The notes below the pieces were generated by a model. It searched no databases. It saw only the letters and a program-made list of their open reading frames with translations, and was not told the DNA's origin. From Strigops habroptila (Eukaryota > Chordata > Aves > Psittaciformes > Psittacidae): 64,000 nucleotides of DNA. A program made the position numbers and the translations under genes. The stretch covers positions 61,392,243-61,456,242 of the forward strand of contig NC_044278.2 of the NCBI RefSeq assembly GCF_004027225.2. The letters are read 5' to 3'. Positions 32,901-47,900 of the stretch are shown here, piece after piece (within the stretch, counting starts at the first letter, position 1; each line of letters opens with the position of its first letter).

Positions 32901-35900
32901 AGTAGTATATATTTTAAGCTAATGCTTTGTTTTTTCTTCTGGACTTGATCTGTTAAATTCTTCCTATGTCATACATTGCCTTTTGGACTAAGGATCTGTG
33001 ACTGTTGTAGAATTGTGGACTGTGATGACAACAGGAATCTAGTTGCTACTAGAAGAGTGTAGCCATTGTGTGTTCTTTGTTTGGTTGCTTTTGGAGGGGG
33101 AAAGGGCAGGAGGGAAGGGCAAGTTTAATTTTGATTAGATGAGCATATAAATATCAAATTCCTGATTGGAATGTCTTTGTTCTGGTTTTGGGGAGGGAGA
33201 CGAAGTCTGTTTGCCAGCACAACTCCATGAAGTGCTATCACACTTTTTAAAGTGTCATTGTTTTTTAGTGTCCACATCTGGCTAGACTAAAGGTCCTTAT
33301 AGTCCTACTGCCTGTGTATAGCAGTAGCTAGTGGTAGATGCAGAGGAGCTGGCTTTTATTTCTCTTATGGTCTTCTGAATCTCAGCAGCTGTATCTGGGC
33401 GCTGTAAACTAGCGGACGCATTAAGAAAGGTTTTTCTTAATGTATTCTATATTGATAGATCTAACTAATTTGAATAGCTGGGTCTGTTTGTGGAGGGATA
33501 ACTATTTCTTGTTCTATATGGATTGTAAGATCGAATTACTCTTTTGTTTTTCCTGCTTTCTGTGCATTGGGAAAACCAGCGTTCTGTGGAGTTGAACCCA
33601 ACACAGAAAGATCTTGTATTGAAGATTGCAGAGTTACTGTGCAATAATGACATTACTGATGGAAGAGCAAAATACTGGGTTGAGAGAGCTGCTAAGCTCT
33701 TTCCGGGGAGTCCTGCTGTTTACAGGTTGAAGGTAAATTCCAAATTACCTCTGTTCTGTGGCTTAAATAAACTTGTGGCATCTGTCTGGAATGCTTTTTG
33801 TGTGTCACCTGATGCAAAACTTTTCTTGTCAACATTGTTTTAGAATCTTTATTATAAAATCTATTAGATATTACTTTTTTTGCAGCCTGACACTTTCGTC
33901 TAGCTTTCAAGAAAGCTGCAGCTACAGGCTTTAGTGTTTCAACATTAATCCTCTAAAAACACTGAGAAACTGTGTTAGTTATCACATTCAAGAAGTGAAG
34001 AATAGGCACTGCTTGATCTTTTTGTTGTCACTTGCAAGAAGGTAACAGGTCTGTGAACTCAGACTTTCTTGCTCTACAATGTTTTTTTGTTTTAAAATCT
34101 GTATGACTGTCTGCTCTGCAGAATGTGAGAAATGCTGTAATGCTCAAGGACTGTAAAGGTTTTCAGCCATGCAATCTCACTTTTGCATAGGTGTATTAAT
34201 TTTGTGTAGCTAGGCAGCAACTACATTGAAGTCTTAAGATGTCTGGGTTTTTTTAGGCCAAGTAGTCTATGGCTGGGTATGCTGTCATTGAACCACCTGG
34301 TTTGACAAGCATTACTTATGTTGATAAGAGGCAAATTCTTCTGAGGATTTTCTTCTATGATAGTTATCTCAATTTTAGAACATCTGAGTATTTTGTCAAA
34401 CTTCATGTAATACCTGAGAAGTACTAAGAGTAGTGTAGTTTGAGTAATGTAGTCTGTACAGTGCAGGTAAAAAATGTAACTAGTACTGGAGTTGCTGAAA
34501 AGACTCGTGGGAAATGAAATGTTAACATGTTGCCTTCATGTTTAACAGGAGCAGTTACTGGATTGTAAAGGTGAAGATGGATGGAATCAGCTTTTTGACT
34601 TGATTCAAGCAGAACTTTATGCAAGACCAGATGATGTCTACATAAACATCAGACTAGTTGCACTCTACCGTTCAAATAATAGATTAAGAGATGCTGTGCT
34701 CCATTGTCAGGAGGCAGAGAAGAAAATACCTTTGCAGTCAAGCTTGGAATGGTGCTCCTGTGTTGTAGAGACATTTGAGGTGTTTAATCATGTTCTGATC
34801 CTGTGATAGTCTTCCATATCTTTTTAACTGGCCTATTTCTCTTAGTGTCATTACTCTGTCAGCTGTTTTTCAAGTGATTAACTCCTTCAAATGCAAGTCT
34901 ACTGAAACCAGTAGAATTACAAAGTACTTCTTGTGGGGTTTTTGGTTTTGTTTTTAATTGGAATTGTCTCCCTAAAATTAAGCCTTATAGAGCTATTGAG
35001 TTTCTAAATTCAAAAGCTTGAGTTAGGTACAGCAGTTCCGTTAGGGATAAAATTGCTCAGGCAAATAGTTCCCTGGAACTTTGCTGCTGAAGAATATGTT
35101 AAGGTCTCACCTATGAAACTGGATTATGCAGTAAATGCTACTAATATGTTTTGGAGAAGTACTGTCCTTGCCTTCCAGAAGGATGACTGTTCCTTATCCT
35201 GTGATGAACTTTCTTCTTTAGGAATATCTGGAATCTTTGCAAGACTTGGAGTCTGATAAAAGTAACTGGAGAGCTATCAAGAAAGATCATCTGCTGGCCT
35301 ACTCCAGCTTTGTCAGAATGACACTTTCTTCTAGAGATGTTCAGGAATGCAGAGAGGCACTTGAGAGGTACTGTTGAAATTATTTTTCCTGTAGTAAAAA
35401 AACCCAAACAGCTCTGTAAGAATTGTTTGGGGGTTTGTTGGGTTTTTGGTTGGTTGGTTGGTTTTTCCTGGTTCACAGAACATTTACCAAGCTTCTATTT
35501 CACTGCTTGTTTGTGGATAGGAGAGGAGATTCTCTGTATTAACCACTGAGAATGATTCTTGCTGGGTTTGAACCCCAGGCTAGCCTTGACAGAGATGCTA
35601 GCCTTGTTTGAATAGTCAGCACGCAGCCATGGAGAAGACTGATTAATATCCTGGTTCAATTAATTTTGTCCCTTCTTTCCCTTCAGTAAGAGAATGTTGT
35701 TCTGTACTTCAGCAATTGACTAATCCAAATTTCCCAGACAGTTAAAAACAAGCAAAAAAATCACCAAAACCCACCAAAACAAAAGAGAACCAGGAAAAAA
35801 AAAAAAAAAGGAACCACCACTTCCTGTGTATCAGCTTTGTCCTGGTCATTTTGTTCTAAATTAACAGACTGGAATAATTAGGAACTTTAGATATATAGTA

Positions 35901-38900
35901 TAAGTGGGAGGGAGGAAGCCACTTGCAGTAAGAAAACTCTCCTGCAGGGAAAACTGGTGGTGTTACAGGGCCAGCTAAGCTAGCTGATTTCAAGGTATAT
36001 CATCTGTGACACACCTAGAGTAGTAAAAACCAATTGTTTGTAGTCAGTACGTTAAGATCTATGTTCCTTTCTTCCCATTATCTTCCCTTTCTTTACTGGC
36101 TTTTATTGATTTACCTTTCTTCCTCAACTCTGCAATGGCTGTTATATTTTGTAGAATAATATTCTTCAGTCTGTTAATCTTGAATGAGTTTTTGAAGCAA
36201 TACAGAAAATGGATGAGGAATATTTAATACCCAAGTATGTTTTATTTTCTTTTCCTCCTCTAATGTTAACCAAAGCCATCTTGGGTTTTCTGCTGCTGTT
36301 TTAGAGCCTTTCAAAGTGAAAGGCTGAAGCACTTCCAGCTCATGGCAATGTTAACAAGCCATTTTAGTTTCGTTGGGTAATTGAAAGCGCATTTTAACTG
36401 TGGTCTGGAAAGCCTGAGTGGGGGTTGTATACTAGCCTACGGCTACTCAGATCTCTATGGTAGCTTCTATTTTTGAAGAGCCTGTCTAGCTGTATTTTGG
36501 GCCTTTCTGATAAATGACAGAAAGGGAAGAACAGAGTGACTAGTGCCTTCTGCATGTCTCTAAATCTGCAGTAGTGAACAAGTTTATCCATATGGTTTGG
36601 GAGGATAGTTTTGAAAGCAGCTGTTCAAGTGTGCTGAGAAAAAGACTAAATATTGAAGTAATATTTAGTATGTTTTACTCAGTTTACTGAGTTGAGAACT
36701 TTGGGAGTTTGAGACCATTGTTGTACTTTATAGTGCAACTCAGGTTTAAACAATGGAGTACTAAGCATTGACTTACGAAGCTACTTGATTCATAGTTAAA
36801 TAACATCAACCAAAACCATCTGCTATAGCTTTTACCAGGACTCTTTTTAGAATGAGTCTTCTCTACATTCTAGTTTTGATCGTGTGCTTCAGTCAGTGAA
36901 ACCATATGTGAATGGGGCTGATGAGTTGTCTCGTACCTTTGTGGAAATGAAAGGACAGCTATACATGCATGCTGGCACTTTGCTACTGAAAATGGCCCAA
37001 CACAATGAGGCACAGTGGAGAGTTGTGTGTGAACTAGCAGCATTGTGCTATCTGATAAGCTTCCAGGTAAGTAATTTTTTGGTTTATGCCTTTAGTTGAT
37101 GCAGTTCTTGAAATGTTCTTGCTTACATGTGTGAACTCCTGTATTCTTGAGATGAACTAGTGTTTTGTGCCTAAAGAAAGACTATCTCCTTACTTGCTAA
37201 ACCCTACCCTTTCACAATTCTTTAAGAGGTTTCAAATGACATGAATAGGGTAAATATGTATCTTCAGCTGTTTCCTTTGTCAGAGTAACCTGATTGTGAA
37301 AGGTCAGTGAGTTTATTTCCTCCAGTATATTCCCTTTTCTATAATACAGATAAACACGTATGTTAAGTATTAGGCTTATTGCTATGGGGAGGGAGGGTTA
37401 TGAGCTGAATAGTTCTACATGCTTGTTGTGTAGACAGAACTAAAAACTCGAGCTTAATTCTGTGCCTTAATAAGTAAAATTCATTTATCCTTTTTTATGC
37501 CACTGCTTGCATTGCAGGTATTACTTGCTCCTGTGGGCACTTAATGTTACTTGTAATATCTATAACTGCCCGCTTTGGGGTTTTGGGTGACTCCCTACTC
37601 CATTCCCCCCTGCCCCAGGATATGTGACATGGTACCTTCTGAATGAATTGTGTATTTTTATTTTTTTTTTATTGCTATAAATTTTTTCCTAATTGGAAAG
37701 ACTCTTACTGTGAAAAAGCTGTAACAATTCTCTCCTTACTTCACCAGGTTCCTAAACCAAAGTCAAAACTAATAAAGGGGGATCAAACTGGACAAGATAC
37801 ACTAGAAATGTTGGCCTGTGATCGGAAAAGCCAGTCTGGTAATAAAAATAGCTACATAATTCTATTTTAGTGTTCTGGCATTAAAGGCTAAGTGGTTTGT
37901 TAAAGAACATATTCGTTATCTTGAAATGTAACGTTAACAATTCAGTATGTAATAAAACTTAGATTATGACTACATGTGTAAAACAAAACAGTAGCTTGGT
38001 CCTGACACCTAAAGTCATGTTTTCTCCTCTTTAGCATGCTAATAGAGCACATTGTCTTTTTCAGGTGTTTCCTTCTTGCTTCTCCAGCATACTAAAATGG
38101 AATTTAACTGTTATGGTCTCTTAAGCTACTGGATATGGCTTCTGCCTGCTAATAATATTTTGCTAGTATTTTTAGACCCACTAGGAAAAGAAAATACTAC
38201 TTTTTCTCTGTGCTTTCCATCCTCTTACTTGTTAATCAGCTTTGCTCATTTTGCTCTTAAGTATAGACAGTTTTCCAGTCTACAGTTCTTGCAGGGCCTA
38301 GATGAAAACAAATGAACTCCCTAGACATCAGGTTCAGTTGTTTCAGAATGTATTTTGGTAAGACAAGCTCCTATTTGTATGACAGCTACTTATTTTAAGG
38401 ACAGTTGCAAGGCCCCTGGAATAGTAGTAATAATAAGATGGCTTTGTTTTCTGGAAAAACTGGATTTACAAATGCCTTGGGATTGTTGTCATTAAAAGCT
38501 TGGAAAGCCTATGTGCTGGAACACTGACCTAATTACAGGGAGAACATAACAATCTGTAAGTTTCATAAGAGGAAGTACCAGTTCCCACCCAGCCTGTGGT
38601 AGCAAGAACAGTCCAGTGTATCAAATGCTACTTACGTTCACTGCTTTATTTATGTGGAATGATATTTCTGTTTTCTAGGTCATATGCTGCTGAACTTAAG
38701 CCATGGCAAGCAAGACTTCTTTAAAGAGATTGTGGAATCATTTGCAAACAAGACTGGTTCATTTACATTGTTTGATAGCCTGTTTGAGAGTGGAGCTTCT
38801 AGAGAGAGATCTTTTATTGGCACAAATGATATTGGAAATGTCAGTACACAAGCACCAGTGCAAATGGAACTTAATAAATATGATACTGGTAAGAGCTGTT

Positions 38901-41900
38901 ACTTCGTGAAACTCAGCAGAACTTTCTGTACCAGAAGCTCTTCTTGCTTCATATTGCCATAAAAGACAAAAACCAGGAACAGCTTTCCAAAGTTGCCCTA
39001 ATATCTTAGGCAAGACTTAGACTTTCTTGCAAAGTAAAGAAGTGCTTCTTGAATAATTCCTTAACGATTTGGGAGAAGTAAATAGATTTGCTAAAAAATA
39101 GTTGCCTATTGGACTGCATATGGTGAGGATGGAAGGGAAGGGAAATCTGAGAGTCACTCCCTCAGATTGCTTGAGCACTCACATGAACCGTCTGCTTGAT
39201 ATGTTTGGCGAATTTAAAGTTTGTAATCTTTCTTAAGTGAAAGTTGGAATCTTGATGCTAATTGGTCTGCAGAATACCTTTGGCTGCTCTGACAGAGTGA
39301 AATGTGAAAGCCAGCTTTCATCGGGTACAAGTCTTGCTGACTTGTAGGAAGTTGACATCTGCATCCAACTCTGTTTTTTCATAGGTGCTGTTCGAATGCA
39401 CAATGACAGTCTCCAGCACCTCGTGTGGCTTGGCTTGCAGTGGAACTCTATGTCAGTCTTGCCCCCAGTGCGCAAATGGCTAAAACAGCTCTTTCACTTG
39501 CCCCAAGAAACATCGAGACTTGAGACAGATGCTCCTGAATCCATTTGCCTGTTGGACCTTGAAGTAAGTAAACAGTCCAAGTTCTGAAATGTTCTATACA
39601 ATTCTAAGGGTTTTTTTGATATTTAATACCATTTATTTATTTATTTTTACAAAACCAGGTATTCCTCCTTGGGGTGGTATTCACCAGCAACTTACAATTG
39701 CAAGAGAAGTTTAATTCTCACTATGGTGCACATCAGCCTCAATTCTTACCATTGCCAGTGTGCAAACAGCTCTATACCGAAAAGCAAAAATCCTGGTGGG
39801 ATGCCGTTCGTACTCTTATTCAGAGAAAAACAACGTAAGGCTTTTTCAGTTTCGAAATGTTTGACCAAGCCTTTAGGCGGGTTCTGCTAGAGCAGCTTGG
39901 ATTGGTCCTGAGAGATTGTTGTAAAATTTCTTTTCTGACTCATCTTGCTGTAGTAGCAACTTGATACTCTTGAAAGATTTTGAAAAATGGGATTTTAATT
40001 TCTAACAATGTATTTCTAAACTGGAGGCAGCTTAGGACAAATACTGGAGGCACATGATGTGTGAACAGACAAAAAATAGAGAATATTAATCAAGGAATGT
40101 TTCTTCTTCTGATATTTAGACCAGGAACAGCAGCAAAACTGAGGCTTATCGTACAGCATGGATTAAGTACTCTGCGAACACTGGTGAAGCATGGCCTTCA
40201 ACCTGCCTTAATTATCCACTGGGCAAAAAGCCTGCAAAAAACAGTAAGCTGAGATTACTTTTAACTGTGTAGAAGCTGAGGTGTTCTTCTCTTATTTTTC
40301 CAAACTATAAACAGATATTGGGGGAAGGATGAGATTGAGTACATATTCTTGAAAAGGGCTTTTTATTTTGTCAGGAAAATTAGTTGCTCTAGTCACCCTA
40401 TGAAGTACTCTGTCTTAAACTATAGTGTCTTAGAATCACAGAATGGTTTGGGTTGGAAAGGACCTTAAAGATCATCTAGTTCCAGCCCCCCTGCCATGGG
40501 CAGGGACACCTTCCACTAGACCAGGTTGCTCAAAGCCTCATCTAACCTGGCCTTGAACACTGCCAGGGATGGAGCAGCCACAACTTCTCTGGGCAACCTG
40601 TCCCAGTGCCTCACCACCGTCACAGTAAATAATTTTTCTTCCTAATCTAAACCTATCGTCTATCTATACTTTTCTAATCTAAATCTACCCTCATTCAGTT
40701 TAAAGCCATTCCCCTTATCCTATCCCTACGTGCCCTTGTAAAAAGTCCCTCTCCAGAGTTCTTGTAGGCCCCTTTAGGTACTGGAAGCTGCTCTGAGGTC
40801 TCCCCTGAGCTTTCTCTTCTGCAGGCTGAACAAGCCCAGCTTTCTCAGCCTGTCTTTGTAGCAGAGGTGCTCCAGCCCTCTTGATCAGCTTGGTGGCCCT
40901 CCTCTGAACTCGCTTCAACAGGTCCATGTCTTTCTAATGCTGGGGGCCGTAGCTGTCAAGATAACTTTTCTGAGGTTTGTCTCAAGTTTCAGAGAAGCAC
41001 GCTTGGGACTTCTCAAGAAATCAGGAGAATTTGTTGAAGTAACTTCTGCTTCTATTCCTTTTTCTTCACCAGGGCATTAGCCTTAACTCTTTCTATGACC
41101 AGAAGGAATATATTGGACGAAGTGTCTATTACTGGAAGAAAGTTTTGCCTATGTTGGAAACTATCAAAAAGAAGAGGAGTATTCCTGAACCTACTGATCC
41201 TCTCTTCAAACACTTCCATAGTGTAGACATTCAGGTACAGATTGATTAAGACAAGGCTGAAGTAAGAGAGGGTATATGTCATAAATTTATATAGTTCTGG
41301 TATTTTTCTCTGCAGTGTATGACTCATAGTGTTACTACTATGAAGTGTTAATGATGGGATTTGGTAATATCAGTGTCCGATTGGGGGGGGGAGGCGGGAG
41401 GGGAATCTTCCATTACAATTTTATTTACAACCTATAAAACTATGATTGGAAAGCAGCAAACACCCTTAGTACCAGCCTTCTTTAAAAAGTATTTTCCCTG
41501 ATGAATGGGGAAAAAAAAAAAGAAAATAATGGTTGTGTCATTGCATTGTTAGGTATGAGTTGTCTTTCACTTCTTGGTAGGTCTTTCAGGTTGCAGCGTA
41601 TGAAGAAGAGGCACGTATAGCATTTGCAATGTTGGATGCAGTTGATGGCAAAACTGATGATGCTTTATCAGCATTTGAAGCTATTAACAATGTGGTTTCA
41701 TACTGGAATCTTGCCATGGTAATATAAATTGCATTAAGCATAAAATAATTTGCTTTATTCGGTTGTCTTCTGATTGGTCCTAATTAATAACCATCCTGTT
41801 CTTTAGATCTTCCAAAGAAAGGCAGAAGAAATGGAAAATGATACCATGCTGCCAGAAGAACAAGAAGAGCACAAAACCTATCTTCTTAAAAGCAGGCATT

Positions 41901-44900
41901 ATCTAATGAAGATCATTGAGGAAAGCTCCTCAGATATGTCAGTAACTGAGAAAGTAAGTAATTCTTGCTTTAAAAACTTGTTTCAAGAGATGCAGTGGCT
42001 TTAGTTATTGTTTAAAAATGAAACTGTTTTCATTTGTTAGTTTTAAGACCAGGCTCTGCATTAAGGCAAGTTGAACCTATTTCTTTGCTCATGTCAAATA
42101 ATCTGCTTAACACCAGTGGGGTGATAAACTCTGGGTAACTTCTGTAACCTGTCAGACTGCAGTATTCAGATTACTCTGTGGCTGAGAGCTTTAATGTAGA
42201 CACGTAGCTTTTGCCGCTATCTTTTTGTAGAGGTCAGTATTTTGAAAAAATAGAATTAACGTTTGTGTGAATTGTTTTTTTACATTAATGCTAACAGGTT
42301 TACAGCTTTGCTGAAAACAGTATTTTTGTAATGAAAGCCTTATTAGTTCAACTAGAATTCTGAATATAGTCTGTCTTGCTCTGAGGGAGAATTGCAATCA
42401 TGCTTTATGTTTCAAATAACTTTACAGCTGCCGGTGTCTATTGAAACTGTGAGGGAAATGCTAGATACAGTGATCCAGGAACTTGGTGAGAATGCTGAGG
42501 AGGGAGGTCCTGCCTTCAGAAATGGTCTGTCACGAGCTGTAGATTCAGAGGTGAAACACTCTACTCCATCACCAACTAAGTTCTCTCTTTCACCATCTAA
42601 GAGCTACAAGGTACATTAACCAGCTATTATTTCAGGGAATAGTTATGTTTGAAGAAACTTCACAAGATTGAAGTAACTCTTTTCTCTTTTTAATTCCACA
42701 CCCCACCCCCCAGTTTTCTCCCAAAACTCCTCCTCAGTGGGCAGAAGATCACAGATCTATACTTCAAATGATCTGTCAGCAAGTGGAAGCTTTAAAGGTA
42801 AACAATTTAAACAATTTTGTCACTATATTCAGTGAAGAACGCTTTTAGTGATGGTAAGGATTTAGTGATAATAGCATGGGCTAACTTGCAGTTCCTCGAC
42901 TACTACTTAAATCAGTGGAATTATCTTCTATAAACATCTGCCTAAATTGAGTGCAAGAGTAAATCTTTTTGCTTAGAAAACTCTTCTTTGGGACTTGGGC
43001 AGGGGTGCAGAGACAACCTAAGGACCGTATGCAGAGAGTTGCTCTTTCATCAGCTTGGTTCTTTTCCACTTGGGTCTAATGTTTTTATTTCTGGATTAAG
43101 AACACAATCTCAGTACTTTGTGCTGCTGGAGCAGGTCCAGAGAAGGGCAATGAAGCTGGTGAAGGGCCTGGAGCACAAGTGTGATGAGGAGCAGCTGAGG
43201 GAACTGGGGTTGTTTATTCTGGAGAAGAGAAGGCTTGGGGGGGACCTTGTTGCTCTCTACAGCTAACTGAAAGGAGGTTGTAGTGAGGTGGGGTCAGTCT
43301 CTTCTGCCAAGTAACAAGTGATAGGACAAGACGTAATGGCCTCAAGCCATCAGTCAGTTGTGGGGTAAAGGTTGAACTTGATGATCTTAAAGGTCTTTAC
43401 AGTCTAGTTGATTCTATGATTCTACTGCATGAGGAGGTTTCAGATGATTCTGGAAGGTACCTCTTAATTTCCCCCCCCTTGCCCCTGAGCTTGAAGATTC
43501 TTTTAAATAGCAAAAGGGTAGGGATCATTCCTTTTGTTTTCTTCTACAAATACTTACGTAATACACAAGTATATATACGTAATATATAAGTATATTCTGC
43601 AAATACTTATACCCTTGATTGGCACACTGTCTTGTCAGAATGAAATGCAAGAAATGAAACTTAATAATTCCAACTCAAATGCATCATCTCATCGGTGGCC
43701 TGCTGAAAGCTATGGAACAGATACAATGTCAGAGGGTTATCAGAGAGCACAAAATCTTCACGAAGCTCCATTAACAGGTAACTGCTGAATTTTTATCTAA
43801 ATACTTAGCTAAACCAGGTAATACTTCTGAAAATAATGCAAATTGTTCTACTGATTAACAATTTAAAACTGCTTTCTGGGGAGAGTCCATCCAAAACAAC
43901 ATAAAATCTAAGTATAAACCGTTTTCCTGCTGTTCTCTTTCAGTTGCTACCACTGGCCCCTCTGTTTACTACAGCCAGTCACCTGCCTATAACTCTCAGT
44001 ATCTTCTCAGAACTGCCCCAACCAATGTAACACCAACGAAGGTGAGAACAGATCTATCCACTTAAGCTGTTTCCAATCATCTGCTGAAAATGACCGCTTT
44101 TGATTCTGTATGCAGTTCGGTGTAATTGCAGTTCCTCAAATAGTGTTTGGTAAACTTGGGTTGCTGGGGATAAACTGATAATATCTCTGCCTGATTCTGG
44201 GGATGTGGAGTTTGGGAGGAAAAGCCAGCAAAATATGTCCGTAATGTGTTAGTACATGTCCCTGTGTATGATAGTACTTAATTTCCACACACACCCCTCC
44301 CCCCTTTCCCCCCCCCCAGTAGTATGGCAAAACAGAATGGGGTTTTCAAGGCTTTTTTTAAAAAAACCCCACAACCCGCTCACCTCATGCCCCTTGTTTT
44401 CAGATGCTCTTCAAGATTTAAACCAGTCAGTTTAAGTTAAAATTAGTTTAGATTTAAACTCATATGAAAGCATTGCCCTGCTTTTAAAGAGTAGATGTTA
44501 TGTAGGCTTCAGCACAGTAAGACTTTGTCTTCCATGTTACCATAATAAGCAAAGCACTTGGTTTTGCTTTTTCTATAGGCTCCTGTCTATGGCATGAACC
44601 GACTTGCACCTCAGCAACATATATATGCTTATCAACAACCGATGCATACACCGCCTCTGCAAAACCCTTCTTGTATGTTTTCCCAAGAAATATATGGCAC
44701 ACCTCTGCGTTTTGATTCTCCTGCTACTGGACTCATTTCTCCTCGTGTGGGTGATGATTATTACAATTACAGTGTTCCACCAGCAAGCACAAATCCGTCA
44801 TTGCCTAAACCTGGCTATTTCACAAAGCCTGTAGAATCAAAAGTGGTAGAAACTCCAAAGTCTAAATTTGGACAGCCAGGAACAGCAGAAGGATCAAAAC

Positions 44901-47900
44901 CACCTGTGCCGCCACCAGCACAGTTGAGTCAGCCAACAACTTTTAAATTCAACAATAACTTCAAGTCTAATGATGGAGACTTCACCTTTCCTTCTCTTCA
45001 AGTTGGAACGCCGCCTGGTAATACAGCTTTTAATAACAGCGACAGCCTCTTGAGTCTGCTGACATCTGATAAACCTTTACAAGATGATAGATACATGGAA
45101 CAAAAACCAGTTAATGATCGCTTAAACAGTCAAAGAAATACCTTCACTTTTGGCAATAAACATACTCCAGGCATCTCTTTTGGAGAGGGCATGGGGCAAA
45201 ATATGCACAAAACCCTGGGGTTTGAGAAGGGTGATACATTTAGTGCTCAAGAACCAAGCAAGCTTTTATATATGACTTCAAATTCTGATTTGGCCAATAG
45301 AAGTCACGAAACAGAGGGAGGAAGCACCCATGGTGGAGATGAGGATGATGATGGTCCTCATTTTGATCCTGTGGTGCCACTGCCTGACAAGATTGAAGTA
45401 AAGACAGGTGAGGAAGATGAAGAAGAATTCTTCTGCAACAGAGCCAAGCTCTTTCGTTTTGATGCAGAATCTAAAGAATGGAAAGAAAGGGGTATTGGTA
45501 ATGTGAAAATACTGAAACATAAAGTATCTGGCAAATTTCGTCTCTTAATGAGACGGGACCAAGTGTTGAAAATCTGTGCAAATCACTACATAAATACTGA
45601 TATGAAATTAACTCCAAATGCTGGATCAGATAAGTCATTTGTATGGCATGCTTTAGATTATGCAGATGAGTTTCCAAAACCAGAACAGCTTGCAATTAGA
45701 TTTAAAACACCTGAGGAAGCAATGCTTTTCAAAAATAAGTTTGAGGAGTCTCAGAATATTTTAAAAACCATGGGATCAAATGTTGACACATCTGTGACTC
45801 AGAGTAGTGGAACTACAAGAGAAGCAACAAATCAGGACATCAAGGAGCCTAGCAGATCCATTTCTGGAACCCTTAACTCTGGCTTTCAGTTACCAAAATA
45901 TGGGTCGAGCAGTGAATCTGATAACAAAGACAGCCTTACAGCTATATCAACTACACTTGGCACTACCACTTCTTCATTTGGAAAGGAAGCCCCGCAAACC
46001 TATTCTTCTGGTGGGCTTGGGCAGCATCTCTTGAGGAAGGATCAATGGGAGTGTAAAATATGTTTTGTTCCAAATGAAGCAACTGTGAAGAGTTGTGTAT
46101 CGTGTCAAAATCCAAATCCAGATATGTGGGAAACACCCGGCACGCCATTAACTGACTCTGCTGAAAGTTTCAAAGCCAGTGGTAACACTGTGCAGGACAC
46201 ATTTGGATCTGCTTTTGCTAAAAAGGAAGGTCAATGGGACTGCACCGTCTGTTCAGTAAGAAATGAACCCACTGCTTCCAAGTGTGTTGCCTGCCGGAAT
46301 CCAAACAAAACCAATACAGCAGTATCTGGTCAAGAAACTTCTTCTAAATTTGGCCAAGCAATTGCTCCAAAGGCTGTTCAAAATGACTTGAATACTGCTT
46401 TTTCTAAAAAGGAAGGTCCGTGGGAATGCTCCACATGCCTAGTCCAAAACGAAGCAAAAGATGTGAACTGTCGTTCTTGTCATAATCCGAACTCTCAAAG
46501 TCAACCAAATGTGTCTATACCTACTGTTCAGGCATCCCCTGCTCCCAAGTTTGGTTTCATTCCTGATTTAAGTAAGCCACAGAAAAATGGATTTGAAGGG
46601 CTTTTTACTAAAAAGGAAGGGCAGTGGGATTGTAGTACTTGTCTTGTGAGGAATGAAGGTTTTTCACCAGCCTGCATAGCTTGCCAAACACCAAATCCAT
46701 CTGCTAAGACTGCTGGTGATTCTTCACCAGCTCCTGCTTTTGGCATGAAAAGTAAATTACCTGAACCTGCTGGAGGACAGTTGGGAACAGGCTTTAAGTG
46801 TGATTTCTTAGAAAAGGGCTTTAAGTTTGGTCATGAGCCAGGCAAGACACCATCATTTACATTTCAGATTCCTACTGATACTGAAACTAAGCCTGCAAAG
46901 GAAGGATTTAGCTTTTCAATGCCAGTGCCTGCAAACGGATTTAAATTTGGGATACAGGAGTCTAATAAAAATACCACTAAGAAGGATGAGCCATCCAAAG
47001 AGTGTACAGCTGGCTTCTTAAAAAGCATTGATGAAAAAGACAAAAAGGAACTGCCTTCAGATAGTGGAATTACATTCCAATTTCAGGAAACGGCAAACAA
47101 GGAGAAAGGTGACTTTGTTTTTGGGCAAAATAGCAGCACTTTTACTTTTGCTGAGCTTGCAAAAAATACTCCCAAGGAAGGCTTTCAGTTCGGCAAAAAA
47201 GACCCTGACTTCAAAGGCTTTTCAGGCGCAGGTGAAAAGCTGTTTTCTTCACAGGATTCTAAAATGGATCACAAAGCCAACTCATCTGCTGACCTTGGTG
47301 AGAAGGATGATGATGTGTATAAGACAGAGGACAGTGATGATATCCATTTTGAACCTATAGTTCAGATGCCTGAAAAAGTAGAACCATTTACAGGAGAGGA
47401 AGATGAGAAAGTGTTATATTCCCAAAGAGTCAAGCTGTTCAGGTTTGATCCAGAAACAAGCCAGTGGAAAGAACGTGGGGTGGGCAACCTGAAGATTCTT
47501 AAAAATGAAGTTAATGGCAAAGTAAGAATACTAATGCGGCGTGAGCAGGTACTGAAGGTGTGCGCAAATCACTGGATAACAACAACAATGAACTTGAAAC
47601 AGCTGTCTGGCTCAGACAAAGCATGGATGTGGATGGCCAATGACTTCTCTGATGGTGATGCAAAGTTGGAGCATTTGGCAGCAAAATTCAAGACGCCAGA
47701 GCAGGCTGAGGAGTTCAAACAGAAGTTTGAAGAATGTCAGAGGCTACTACTAGACATACCACTGCAGACACCCCATAAACTTGTTGATACAGGTAGGACA
47801 GCTCAACTTATACAGAAAGCAGAAGAAATGAAGTGTGGCTTAAAAGACCTCAAAACGTTTCTGACAGATGACAAAACTAAACTGTCAGAAGAGGAAAATG

